Origin: Streptomyces fulvoviolaceus
Lineage (GTDB): Bacteria > Actinomycetota > Actinomycetes > Streptomycetales > Streptomycetaceae
Direction: 5' to 3'
Length of the DNA: 64,000 nucleotides
Assembly: GCF_000718165.1 (NCBI RefSeq)
Contig: NZ_JOEY01000018.1
Coordinates: forward strand, 1 to 64,000
Part shown: positions 1-8,152 of the stretch, one piece after another
Layout of the letters: each line of letters opens with the position of its first letter
How positions within the stretch are numbered: the stretch's first letter is position 1
Made by a program: the position numbers and the translations under genes
Notes under the pieces: generated by a model
Told to the model about the DNA's origin: nothing
Database searches by the model: none
Seen by the model: the letters and a program-made list of their open reading frames with translations, nothing else

Positions 1-150
1 GAGCACTTCGGTGCTTCCGCCGACGGCAAGGTCCTTTTCCAGGAGTTCGGCTTCACTGCGGAGAACGTGGCCGCCAAGGCCCGGGAATCCCTCGCCGCCC
101 TGGGCAGCGACCGCAACTGCAAGCACCACCAGGCAGGAGAAGCGACTTCC
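1..150 (+). CDS. tkt: Transketolase C-terminal end (cut by window edge), no stop codon before transaldolase
   Basis: The frame opens with [19 protein letters not shown] and continues [15 protein letters not shown], which is the typical end of the transketolase C-terminal domain (the EHFGASA motif and the EFGFT helix). Transketolase is the thiamine-diphosphate enzyme that moves two-carbon units in the pentose phosphate pathway. Only the last 35 or so residues are inside the window. After LAALG the frame does not stop: it reads through about 15 residues of non-homologous linker straight into the transaldolase ATG at 151. Transketolase and transaldolase genes are normally separate neighbours, so this is either a lost stop codon, giving a read-through fusion, or a small indel. 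The enzyme identity is confident from the motif; whether the fusion is made is unknown. Confidence 0.85.
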
Positions 151-1194
151 ATGACCAGCGACGCACTCAAGTACCTCTCCGAGGAAGGCGTCGCGATCTG
201 GCTGGACGACCTCTCCCGCAGACGGATCACCTCCGGCGACCTCGCCGAACTGATCAAGCGCAAGCATGTGGTCGGCGTGACCACCAACCCCACCATCTTC
301 GAGCAGGCGGTCGGCAGGGGGGACGACTACGCGGACCAGATCCGTGAACTGGCGCTGCGTGGGGTGACGGTCTCCGAGGCCGTCCGCATGATCACGACGG
401 CGGACGTCCGCGACGCCGCCGACATCCTGCGCCCGGTCTTCGACGCCACCGGCGGCCGTGACGGCTGGGTCTCCATCGAGGTCGACCCGCGTCTCGCGCA
501 TGGTACGGCCGCGACCGTGGCCGAGGCCAAGCAGCTCGCCTGGCTGGTGGACCGGCCCAACACCCTCATCAAGATCCCGGCCACCAAGGCGGGCCTGCCG
601 GCGATCACCGAGGTCATCGGCAACGGCATCAGCGTCAACGTCACGCTGATCTTCTTCGTGTCCCGCGTCGACACCGAGATCGACAAGCGACTGAACGCGA
701 TCGGCACCCCGGAGGCCAAGGAGGCCCGCGGCAAGTCCGCACTGGCCAACGCCCGCCTCGCCTACCAGGCTTACGAGGAGGTGTTCGGTTCTGCCGACGG
801 ATCGACACAGCCTTCTGGCGCCTGGGCCGACCTCGACCGGGGCCGGGCAAACAAGCAGCGCCCCCTGTGGGCCTCGACGGGGGTGAAGAACCCCTCTTAT
901 CCCGACACTCTCTACATCACCGAACTGGTCGCACCGGGCACGGTCAACACCATGCCGGAGGCCACCCTCGATGCCACTGCAGACCATGGCGAGATCACCG
1001 GCAACACCATCGCCGGGACGTACGAGCAGGCGCGTGCCGACCTCGATGCCCTCGCCGGGCTGGGCATCTCCTACCTCAATGTCGCCCAAGTCCTGGAGGC
1101 GCAAGGACTCCAGAAGTTCCAGCAGTCCTGGGACAGCCTCCTGAATGCCGTACGGCATGCGCGGCCGCCCAAGGCGACCGCTCTTGCCGACTGA
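151..1194 (+). CDS. tal: Transaldolase with a ~35-residue internal deletion
   Basis: Transaldolase transfers a dihydroxyacetone unit from sedoheptulose-7-phosphate to glyceraldehyde-3-phosphate through a Schiff-base lysine. The 347-residue product shows actinobacterial motifs in order: WLDDLSR near the N-terminus, [37 protein letters not shown] with the Schiff-base Lys, then [13 protein letters not shown]. Homologues read NVTLIF, then about 35 residues ending in a conserved VAS(F), then [13 protein letters not shown]. Here NVTLIF joins directly to [13 protein letters not shown]. The missing block holds a barrel helix, the start of a strand and a conserved active-site serine, and it explains a length about 35 short of the usual 372-382. 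AGGAG lies 11 nt before the ATG. The gene is in frame with the upstream transketolase with no intervening stop. The product is probably inactive or altered; a functional paralogue would be expected elsewhere. Confidence 0.9.
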   Translation: MTSDALKYLSEEGVAIWLDDLSRRRITSGDLAELIKRKHVVGVTTNPTIFEQAVGRGDDYADQIRELALRGVTVSEAVRMITTADVRDAADILRPVFDATGGRDGWVSIEVDPRLAHGTAATVAEAKQLAWLVDRPNTLIKIPATKAGLPAITEVIGNGISVNVTLIFFVSRVDTEIDKRLNAIGTPEAKEARGKSALANARLAYQAYEEVFGSADGSTQPSGAWADLDRGRANKQRPLWASTGVKNPSYPDTLYITELVAPGTVNTMPEATLDATADHGEITGNTIAGTYEQARADLDALAGLGISYLNVAQVLEAQGLQKFQQSWDSLLNAVRHARPPKATALAD

Positions 1195-1577
1195 GATGGT
1201 AGGCCGGCTCCGAGAGGGTCCGAGATGGGTGCGTGACGGGCTGGGAGCCGAGTGAACGACGCATCGACCCAGCCCATCGCGTCAAATCTGCGACGGCACC
1301 AGGCGCCGTGGCTTCGACCGGATCCCAGCAGCCGGTGCAGGAGAGCCGAGAGGAATTTGGGCGGAGGCACTGGCAGCAACATTCCGAGTCACCATCACCG
1401 CCTGACTGCGCCAGGTGCTGTGACCGCGTGGGTTCGTCGGTTGTTCAGGCTGCGGTTCTGAGAGGGCGTCCGCCCCAGCGGATGCGGGCGCGTTCTTTGT
1501 GTTCAGCGGCCAGGACGTCACGGTGGGGGCGTTGGAGTTGCGTCAGCGGTGGTCACGCCCCTTCTCGCCTGGCCAAG
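1195..1577. other. Gene-poor stretch with decayed sequence
   Basis: No complete gene is supported here. Short frames exist on both strands but none has a start, an RBS and homology. On the minus strand around 1450-1540, one frame reads RDVLAAEHKERARIRWGG, closes soon after with a stop, and has protein-like codon use. This may be the tail of a lost mobile-element or transferred gene; I do not recognise it. Together with the recombinase remnant downstream, this suggests an eroded insertion site. Confidence 0.4.
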
Positions 1578-1796
1578 CGACCTTACGATCTCCGGCACGC
1601 CGGGATCTCGTTCTGGCTCTACTCCGGAGTGGACCCGGCCGAATGCGCCGCCCGCCGCGCCGGCCAGAGCATCGAGGTTCTCTTCCGCCACTACGCCAAG
1701 TTCGTCGACGGCCTTCGAGAGCAGGCGAACCGCCTCATCGAGCAGTCCATGAACGAGTGGCAGCGCGTCAGCCAAGGTGACGCACCCGAGGGTTGA
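1566..1796 (+). pseudogene. Tyrosine recombinase (phage-type integrase) C-terminal remnant
   Basis: From about 1578 the frame reads RPYDLRHAGISFWLYSGVD, then AECAARRAGQSIEVLFRHYAKFVDG, the C-terminal catalytic part of a tyrosine recombinase. It holds the DLRHAG box (R-x-x-H), a RAGQSI segment where H-x-x-G is usual in active enzymes (His replaced by Gln or shifted), and the YAK nucleophile tyrosine. Upstream in the same frame the residues are not integrase-like, so the N-terminal DNA-binding domain and the first catalytic arginine are gone. Related full-length proteins are 350-450 residues; only about 72 remain. The fragment points to a past integration or excision event next to the tkt-tal locus. 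Confidence 0.7.
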
Positions 1797-1844
1797 ACCG
1801 GGGGTCAGCGCGCAAGGCGGTCTCGGCCGAGAGCGGGCTGAGCG

Positions 1845-1883
1845 AAAGGCGCCTGACGGGTGAAACCCAGGTCAGGCGCCTTT
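1845..1883 (+). terminator. Strong rho-independent terminator
   Basis: A perfect 13-bp inverted repeat (AAAGGCGCCTGAC and its complement) surrounds a 13-nt loop and is followed by a run of six T (1881-1886). It lies 49 bp after the recombinase remnant and 11 bp before the end of the convergent aldehyde dehydrogenase gene. It can stop plus-strand transcription. The three A residues at its left side give a weaker T tract for the opposite direction. Confidence 0.85.
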
Positions 1884-1893
1884 TTTCGTGCGT

Positions 1894-3417
1894 CTAGAAG
1901 AAACCCAGCTTCTTCGGCGAATACGACACCAGCAGGTTCTTGGTCTGCTGGTAGTGCTCCAGCATCATCTTGTGGTTCTCACGCCCGATCCCCGACTGCT
2001 TGTAGCCGCCGAAGGCGGCATGTGCCGGGTACGCGTGGTAGCAGTTCGTCCAGACGCGGCCCGCCTGAATCGCGCGGCCCGCGCGGTACGCCGTGTTGAT
2101 GTCCCGCGTCCACACGCCCGCGCCGAGGCCGTACAGCGTGTCGTTGGCGATCTTGATGGCGTCGTCGAAGTCGTCGAAGGAGGTCACCGAGACGACCGGT
2201 CCGAAGATCTCCTCCTGGAAGATCCGCATACGGTTGTCGCCCTCGAAGATCGTCGGCTGGACGTAGTAGCCGCCCTTCAACTCACCGTCGTAATCGATGC
2301 GTTCGCCGCCGGTGAGGACCCGGGCGCCCTCCTGGCGGCCGACGTCCAGATAGGAAAGGATCTTCTCGAGCTGGTCGTTGGAGGCCTGGGCGCCGATCAT
2401 CGTGTCGGTGTCGAGCGGGTGGCCCGGCTTGATGAGCTCGGTGCGGGCGACCGCGGCCTCCAGGAACTCGCCGTAGTGGCCGCGCTGGACGAGGGCCCGC
2501 GACGGACAGGTGCACACCTCGCCCTGGTTGAGGGCGAACATGGTGAAACCCTCGAGCGCCTTGTCGCGGAAGTCGTCGTTCTGCGCCCAAACGTCGTCGA
2601 AGAAGATGTTCGGCGACTTGCCGCCGAGCTCCAGCGTGACCGGCTTGATGTTCTCCGAGGCGTACTGCATGATCAGCCGCCCCGTCGTGGTCTCGCCCGT
2701 GAACGCGACCTTCGCCACCCGCGGGCTGGACGCGAGCGGCTTGCCGGCCTCCACACCGAAGCCGTTGACGATGTTCACCACACCCGGCGGCAGCAGGTCC
2801 GCGATCAGGCTCATCCAGTAGTGGAGGGAGGCCGGGGTCTGCTCGGCGGGCTTGATGACGACCGCGTTGCCCGCGGCGAGAGCCGGCGCGAGCTTCCACA
2901 CCGCCATCAGGATCGGGAAGTTCCACGGGATGATCTGCGCCACGACGCCGAGCGGCTCGTGGAAGTGGTACGCCACCGTGTCGTCGTCGACCTCGCCGAG
3001 CGAACCCTCCTGCGCGCGGATCGCGCCCGCGAAGTAGCGGAAGTGGTCGATGGCCAGCGGGATGTCGGCCGCGAGCGTCTCCCGTACCGGCTTGCCGTTC
3101 TCCCAGCTCTCGGCGACCGCGAGCTGTTCGAGGTTCGCCGCCATGCGATCGGCGATCTTCAGCAGGATGTCGGACCGTTCGGTCACCGAGGTGCGGCCCC
3201 AGGCCGGTGCGGCGGCGTGCGCCGCGTCGAGCGCCCGCTCCACGTCCTCCGCCGTACCGCGCGCGACCTCCGTGAACGGCTGCCCGTTGACGGGGGACGG
3301 GTTCTCGAAGTACTGCCCGCGGGCCGGCGGCACGTACTCGCCGCCGATGAAGTGGTCGTAGCGCGCCTGGTAGGAGACGATCGCGCCGTCGGTTCCGGGT
3401 GCGGCGTAACGGGTCAT
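1894..3417 (-). CDS. NAD-dependent aldehyde dehydrogenase (acetaldehyde type)
   Basis: A 507-residue cytosolic aldehyde dehydrogenase that oxidises aldehydes such as acetaldehyde to acids with NAD+. Visible motifs are IIPWNFP (substrate and cofactor pocket Asn), [19 protein letters not shown] (nucleotide-binding loop), [13 protein letters not shown] with the general-base Glu, and [11 protein letters not shown] with the catalytic Cys followed by a second Cys. The C-terminus KKLGFF is typical of the ExaC/AldB acetaldehyde dehydrogenase group. AAGGAGG stands just upstream of the ATG. A longer open frame extends upstream but runs antiparallel through the regulator gene and lacks homology. The gene follows a GAF-domain regulator by 77 bp on the same strand, a common pairing that suggests aldehyde- or solvent-responsive control. 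Confidence 0.93.
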   Translation of the reverse strand: MTRYAAPGTDGAIVSYQARYDHFIGGEYVPPARGQYFENPSPVNGQPFTEVARGTAEDVERALDAAHAAAPAWGRTSVTERSDILLKIADRMAANLEQLAVAESWENGKPVRETLAADIPLAIDHFRYFAGAIRAQEGSLGEVDDDTVAYHFHEPLGVVAQIIPWNFPILMAVWKLAPALAAGNAVVIKPAEQTPASLHYWMSLIADLLPPGVVNIVNGFGVEAGKPLASSPRVAKVAFTGETTTGRLIMQYASENIKPVTLELGGKSPNIFFDDVWAQNDDFRDKALEGFTMFALNQGEVCTCPSRALVQRGHYGEFLEAAVARTELIKPGHPLDTDTMIGAQASNDQLEKILSYLDVGRQEGARVLTGGERIDYDGELKGGYYVQPTIFEGDNRMRIFQEEIFGPVVSVTSFDDFDDAIKIANDTLYGLGAGVWTRDINTAYRAGRAIQAGRVWTNCYHAYPAHAAFGGYKQSGIGRENHKMMLEHYQQTKNLLVSYSPKKLGFF

Positions 3418-3494
3418 GCCGGCCTGCCTCCTTGAGCAGCGCTGCCCGCCGTTGGGCAGCTCTGGGCGCGAGGCTAGGAAAGCGGACGTTGCAA

Positions 3495-4775
3495 CTACGT
3501 TGCCGCGACTCCTCGGCGCCGGTCCGCCGGCACCGCCAGCTCCGACTCCAGAGCCGCGAGACGGGAGTGCACCGCCGCCGTCGGCCGCACCGCAGCGAGC
3601 GCCCGCCATACGTCGAGGTCGTCCTCGCCCCACGCCGCGTGCGCCCAGTCGGCCAACAGGTCGGGATCGCGGCGGGCGATCAGCGCCGTACGAAGCCCGT
3701 CGGCGAGCCGGCTTCTGAGCCTCGCCACCGCAGGGGCCTGGGAGGAGGGCAGCAACGGACCGGCGTACGCCGTCGCTGCCGCCGTGACCGCACCGCTCTC
3801 CAACCGCCGCTCGACCACGTCCGCATCGGACTCGACCGGGACGGTCAGGCGGTACGGCCGTGACGCCAGCAGGCCCGGGCCGAGAAGCCTGCGCAACCGG
3901 GCCAGTTCGGCGCGCAGCGTCACCGGAGTCACCGACTCGTCCTCGTACAGCGCGCACAGCAGCTCGTCCCCGGTCAGCCCCTCCGGGTGACGGGCCAGCA
4001 GCACCAGGATCTCGCTGTGCCTGCGACTGAGCCTGATCCTGCGCCCGCCGCTGAGCAGCTGTGCCTCGTCGCGGCCGAGCGCGGTCAGCTCGGGCATGTC
4101 CGCGGCCGGCATCTCCGGGGCGAGCAGAGCCAGTTGGGACTCGGCGGCCCGGGCGACCGCCTGGACGAAGGCCAGGCTGTGCGGATGCGCCAGCCCGTCC
4201 CCGCCGGTGATGTCCACGGCCCCGAGCACCCGCCCCGAGCGCGGATCGTGTACCGGAGCCGCCGCACACGTCCACGGCTGCACCCGCCGGCTGAAGTGCT
4301 CGGCCGCGAACACCTGCACCGGCCGGTCGACCGCGACCGCCGTGCCCGGCGCGTTCGTCCCGACCGCGGTCTCCGCCCACCGCGCACCCGGCACGAAGTT
4401 CATCCGCCCCGCCTGCCGCCGGGCCGTCGCATGCCCCTCGACCCACAGCAGCCTGCCGTGCGCGTCGCACACCGCGAGCAGGTGCTCGCCGTCGGCGGCG
4501 AACGTGCCCATCAGTTCGCGGAACAACGGCATCACCCGCGCCAGCGGATGCTCGGCGCGATAGACACCGAGGTCACCGTCCATGAGATCCACGCTCGCCG
4601 TCCCGTCGGGCCCCACACCGGCCCGCGCGGAACGCCGCCACGAGTCCGCCACCACCGAACGGACCGGCCGTGGCACCGTGCCCGCCTCGGTGAACGTCTC
4701 GTGCGCGCGACGCAGCATCCGGACACGCTCGGCAGGGTCGGCCCCCGGCTCCAGGGCCACCCATGGATCGGTCAA
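3495..4775 (-). CDS. GAF-domain transcriptional regulator with C-terminal winged-helix region
   Basis: The 426-residue protein begins with an AcoR-type N-terminal module: [14 protein letters not shown], then [39 protein letters not shown] and [21 protein letters not shown], the GAF/PAS-like sensor seen in acetoin and aldehyde activators. There is no sigma-54 AAA+ domain and no Fis helix. The C-terminal half ([33 protein letters not shown]) instead resembles an OmpR-type winged helix followed by a helical region like that of SARP/BTAD regulators. It lies directly upstream of the aldehyde dehydrogenase gene and probably controls it. The effector is unknown. Function is inferred from architecture and context. 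Confidence 0.82.
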   Translation of the reverse strand: MTDPWVALEPGADPAERVRMLRRAHETFTEAGTVPRPVRSVVADSWRRSARAGVGPDGTASVDLMDGDLGVYRAEHPLARVMPLFRELMGTFAADGEHLLAVCDAHGRLLWVEGHATARRQAGRMNFVPGARWAETAVGTNAPGTAVAVDRPVQVFAAEHFSRRVQPWTCAAAPVHDPRSGRVLGAVDITGGDGLAHPHSLAFVQAVARAAESQLALLAPEMPAADMPELTALGRDEAQLLSGGRRIRLSRRHSEILVLLARHPEGLTGDELLCALYEDESVTPVTLRAELARLRRLLGPGLLASRPYRLTVPVESDADVVERRLESGAVTAAATAYAGPLLPSSQAPAVARLRSRLADGLRTALIARRDPDLLADWAHAAWGEDDLDVWRALAAVRPTAAVHSRLAALESELAVPADRRRGVAAT

Positions 4776-4851
4776 CTCGGCCTCCCGGACGGCGATACGG
4801 CTGGGGACATCGTCACTCCGGGTACGCGCGCGGACAACCGTTTCGACCGGG

Positions 4852-5451
4852 TCAGGCGGAATCGACCAGTCTTATGTAACGCGTCCAGTCCCAGTTCGGG
4901 CCGGGGTCGGTGTGGTCCGTTCCCGGCACTTGGTAGTGCCCGATGATGTGCGCGCGATCCCTGGGGATGCCGTATCTCGCGCAGATCGCCGCCGTGAGCC
5001 GCGCGGACTGTTCGTACAGGGCGTCGGTGAAGTAGGCGGGTCGGTCCACCCATCCCTCGTGCTCGATGCCGATGCTGCGTGTGTTGTAGTCCCAGTTCCC
5101 GGCGTGCCAGGCGATGTCGGCCTCTGGGACGCACTGCGCGAGGTATCCGTCTGCCGACCGCACGACGTAGTGTGCGGACACTTTCTTCTGCGGGTTCCGG
5201 AAGATGGACAGGGTCTTGGTGAAGGCCGTCTGCGTGACGTGGATGATCACGCGGTCGACGGTATGGCTGCGAGGGCGGTCAGCTGTCGTGTAGTTGGCGG
5301 CGGTCGCCGGCTGCCACTGGGCGAGCGCGTAGTCGACGGCCCGGGGGTCCGCCCCCGCCCGCGCGTCGGGAAGCAGCGCGTACGGAACGGCGGCCAGGGC
5401 GGCCCCCTTCAACAGCCGCCGCCTGCTGGGGAGCGGTCTTGCGCGTTCCAT
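4852..5451 (-). CDS. Secreted N-acetylmuramoyl-L-alanine amidase (Amidase_2)
   Basis: A 199-residue zinc amidase expected to cleave the bond between N-acetylmuramic acid and L-alanine in peptidoglycan. The N-terminus carries a twin-arginine-like signal (PSRRRLLKGAALAAVPYALL) ending near ARA, so it is exported. The catalytic domain shows VDRVIIHVTQ (first zinc His), VSAHYVVRSADGYLAQCVPE, IAWHAGNWDYNTRSIGIEHEG, and GHYQVPGTDHTDPGPNWDW (second His region and Asp), the T7-lysozyme/AmpD fold order. I chose the ATG at 5451 because GAAAGG lies about 9 nt upstream; a TTG six bases earlier is too close to that site. Neighbours are a formamidase-type gene 28 bp upstream and the GAF regulator downstream. 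Confidence 0.9.
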   Translation of the reverse strand: MERARPLPSRRRLLKGAALAAVPYALLPDARAGADPRAVDYALAQWQPATAANYTTADRPRSHTVDRVIIHVTQTAFTKTLSIFRNPQKKVSAHYVVRSADGYLAQCVPEADIAWHAGNWDYNTRSIGIEHEGWVDRPAYFTDALYEQSARLTAAICARYGIPRDRAHIIGHYQVPGTDHTDPGPNWDWTRYIRLVDSA

Positions 5452-5479
5452 GGACAAGTGCCTTTCGCATCAGCGGTGT

Positions 5480-6493
5480 TCAGCCCCGCAGGGCCGCGGC
5501 GGTCTCCCGCAGTCGGGCGTGCACTCCCCGGTGCGTCTCGTGTGCGGGCAGCCATTCCTTGCGGAGCTTGGCCACGCACGTGTAGTTGGTGTCGCACACG
5601 TTGGCCAACGGCGACTCCACGGCCTGGGTCGCGAACTGGTACGCGTCCAGCTCACTGAACCCGTAGTCCCGCGCCAGCCACTGCACGAGATCGAGCTGCG
5701 ATATCCGGAAGGCGTCCTCCAACGGACGTGCGGAACCGGTCGAGATGATGTGCGTGTCCGACTCGATGCGCGGCCAGGGCGTGGCGAGGCCCTTGAGCAA
5801 CTCGACGATCACCACGGTGTTCATCGCACACTCGACGGCGACTCCGCAGGTCTCGCCCTCACCCTGCCGGGCGTGCCCGTCGCCGAGGCTGAGCAGCGCG
5901 CCCTCGACATTCACCCCGAGGTAGCAGGTCACACCGGCCCGCATCTCGGGCGTGTCCATGTTCCCGCCGTGCGCGTCGGGCACCAGCGCCGAGCGCACCT
6001 CCAGATTGGCGGGGGCGACACCCACCGTGCCGTGCATCGGATCCATCGGGAGTTCGATCTCGATCTCACTGTCGCGCGCCCGGAACAGTGCCGTGCGGCG
6101 GGTCCGGTCCAGCTGCCAGATCCAGACGGTCTCCGGCAGCGGAGGCTGCAACGTGGCGGTGGTGTGCGTCGAGGTGAGCGCACCGAAGAGGGGGACCGTC
6201 GTCGAAGCGGCCCAGTCCCGGGCCGGTTCGATCGACACGAAGTGCACGGCGACGGTGTCACCCGGCTCGGCGCCCTCGATGTGGAAGGGACCGGTCTGGG
6301 GGTTCAGAAAGGGAAACTCGCAGACCTCGGACACCAGGTCCTTCTCGGATCGCACCCGTCCGGCGAAGCAGTCCTCCGTGTACAGGTCGAGCACCGTGCC
6401 GGGCGCGATGCGCGCCACGGGCGGCGCGCCGCCGAACGTCCAGGCGTACTCGCCCGGTTCGGGTCGTACGGTCAGGATCCGGGGGTCGTTCAT
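5480..6493 (-). CDS. Acetamidase/formamidase family protein
   Basis: A 337-residue amidohydrolase of the FmdA/AmdA family, which releases ammonia from short-chain amides such as formamide or acetamide. Visible family features are GTVLDLYTEDCFAGRV, GPFHIEGAEPGDTVAVHFVSIEP, MHGTVGVAP, PDAHGGNMDTPEM, and LGVNVEGALLSLGDGHARQGEGE, which carries metal-binding His/Asp/Glu residues. There is no signal peptide, so it is cytosolic. The ATG overlaps the TGA of the upstream APC permease by 4 bp (ATGA), a strong sign of translational coupling; the permease may therefore import the substrate or export the product. The exact amide is not determined by sequence. Confidence 0.9.
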   Translation of the reverse strand: MNDPRILTVRPEPGEYAWTFGGAPPVARIAPGTVLDLYTEDCFAGRVRSEKDLVSEVCEFPFLNPQTGPFHIEGAEPGDTVAVHFVSIEPARDWAASTTVPLFGALTSTHTTATLQPPLPETVWIWQLDRTRRTALFRARDSEIEIELPMDPMHGTVGVAPANLEVRSALVPDAHGGNMDTPEMRAGVTCYLGVNVEGALLSLGDGHARQGEGETCGVAVECAMNTVVIVELLKGLATPWPRIESDTHIISTGSARPLEDAFRISQLDLVQWLARDYGFSELDAYQFATQAVESPLANVCDTNYTCVAKLRKEWLPAHETHRGVHARLRETAAALRG

Positions 6494-7974
6494 CGCGGTG
6501 TGGCTCCGTTCCGGGGCAGGTCTGGGGAGGGCGTTTCGTCCAGGTGGACGCGGGCGGTCTCGGCTATGCGTCCCGGATGCCGTCGTATCAGCACCACCAG
6601 GACCACGACTCCCGCCGCCATCCAGACCCCGACGACCGAGCCCGCGTACGACACCGGCGCGGTCAGTTCGGAGACGAAGTCGAAGACGGGCAGGCCGGCC
6701 GCGGTCAGCAGCGCGGGCACGAACGCGAGGATGCCGAGGAGTGGCAGGAGCAGATGCCGTACCGGTTTCAGCGACTCGCGCCTGCGGCGCAGGAAATAGC
6801 CGGCGCAGGCGAGGTTCACCATGATGTAGACGCCGATCACCACCGTGACGATCACGGTGGCCAGCAGGAGGAAGGCCGTCACGGGGTCGTAGCCGAACCC
6901 CAGCCCCAGCACGGCGCCGACCGCCACGACGGTCTGCACGGCGATACCGGCGACGGGGGAGCGGTACTTGGGGTGCAGCACCGCGAGGAAGCGGGGCAGG
7001 ACGCGGATGCGGGCCAGGGCGAAGGCCGTCCGTGTCGATACATTGGCGCACGCGTTGGCGTTGGCGATCGTCGAGTTGACCACGGCCAGGAACACCAGCA
7101 CCCAGAAGATCCCGAAGGACGCCCGCGCCACGCCCTCCCACGACGCGGCACCCGAGGCGCCGAACTCGCCGAAGCGGTCCGGCCCGAAGTAGACCGTCAT
7201 GGCGTAGGTCGTGAGCACGTAGAAGAGGCCGATCGCGAGGGCCGCGCCGAGCACGGCGCGGTGCATCGTCCGGCGTGGGTCCTTGGTCTCCTCGGCGAGC
7301 GGTGCCGCGGCCTCGAACCCGGCGAAGGCCAGCACTGTGTAGACCGAGCCGGCGAAGACACCGCTGAGGCCCTCGTACCCCTCGGCTGTGTGCGAAGTCC
7401 CGAACACCGACAGGGTGTTGTCCCCGCCCGCCTTGCCGATCAGCCAGACGGCGAACACCAGGAAGACGAGCACTTCGAAGACGCCCAGGACCGTGCCGAA
7501 GCGGGCCGATGCGCGCACCCCCAGATACCCGGCCGCCGCGATGATCGCGGCGCCCGCCAGAGACCACGGCCACCACAGGTCCTCCGGATAGGAGGACCAC
7601 TCCTGGTGCAGTGTGCCCGCGGTCGTGAAGCCGAGTTGCAGAAGCAGCAGAGGCGGGACGAGCGCCTCCACGAACACATAGCCCCAGCCGACGAGGAAAC
7701 CGACGGCGGGATGCAGGCCCTGCGCCGTATACGTGGCCACCGAGCCCGCGGCAGGCAGGTGCTGCGCGAGTTCCGCCACCGAGGACGCCGTGAACAGACA
7801 GGCCACCAGCGCGATCAGCACCGACAGCGGCAGACTGCCGCCCGCGAAGGCCGCGCCCGACGGGATGGATGCCGCGACCGCCGCGGCCGGCGCCATGGCC
7901 GTGATGCTCTGGAACAGGACCTCGCGCAGACCGATGGCGTCGCGCCGCAGTCCCTCAGCCGATTCCTCCGACAT
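6490..7974 (-). CDS. APC superfamily amino acid/amine permease
   Basis: A 494-residue integral membrane protein with about 12 hydrophobic segments. The family pattern starts with LREVLFQSITAMAPAAAVAASIP, followed by HLPAAGSVATYTAQGL, VFAGSVYTVLAFAGFEAAAPLAEE (the conserved FxGFE motif of TM6), and ETKDPRRTMHRAV. This is the amino acid-polyamine-organocation group, which imports amino acids or small amines with a cation gradient. The chosen ATG has GGGGG 6 nt upstream; an in-frame start 13 codons earlier lacks a better site. The stop codon overlaps the amidase start, so the pair likely forms an amide or amine utilisation operon. Confidence 0.9.
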   Translation of the reverse strand: MSEESAEGLRRDAIGLREVLFQSITAMAPAAAVAASIPSGAAFAGGSLPLSVLIALVACLFTASSVAELAQHLPAAGSVATYTAQGLHPAVGFLVGWGYVFVEALVPPLLLLQLGFTTAGTLHQEWSSYPEDLWWPWSLAGAAIIAAAGYLGVRASARFGTVLGVFEVLVFLVFAVWLIGKAGGDNTLSVFGTSHTAEGYEGLSGVFAGSVYTVLAFAGFEAAAPLAEETKDPRRTMHRAVLGAALAIGLFYVLTTYAMTVYFGPDRFGEFGASGAASWEGVARASFGIFWVLVFLAVVNSTIANANACANVSTRTAFALARIRVLPRFLAVLHPKYRSPVAGIAVQTVVAVGAVLGLGFGYDPVTAFLLLATVIVTVVIGVYIMVNLACAGYFLRRRRESLKPVRHLLLPLLGILAFVPALLTAAGLPVFDFVSELTAPVSYAGSVVGVWMAAGVVVLVVLIRRHPGRIAETARVHLDETPSPDLPRNGATPR

Positions 7975-8152
7975 GTGCACCCCCCGATTCCGCCGGTCAT
8001 GCCCGCCGCTCACGACGGCTGTGCCTCGCGTGAATCACGGTACGGCGCCTGCCGGTTGGACAGAAGAGCGCCAGGTGTTTCGGTGGAGGACCGCGGAATT
8101 GTGGATAACCCGCCCACCCTGACGAGTGAAGTCGGCCCAGGATCAGACCGGA

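Noticed and set aside
1566..1796. Intact prophage or integrative element
   Set aside because: Only the C-terminal recombinase fragment is present; there are no excisionase, replication, transfer or structural genes nearby and no clear attachment repeats.
1894..4470. Extended 858-codon frame of the aldehyde dehydrogenase
   Set aside because: The part upstream of 3417 is out of frame with, and overlaps, the regulator gene. It has no homology, and the ATG at 3417 has an ideal ribosome-binding site.
8100..8108. DnaA box-like 9-mer (TTATCCACA in reverse), with a second copy at 30167-30175
   Set aside because: Only isolated boxes are present, with no cluster or origin features, so they do not mark an origin. 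They may be chance or minor regulatory sites.
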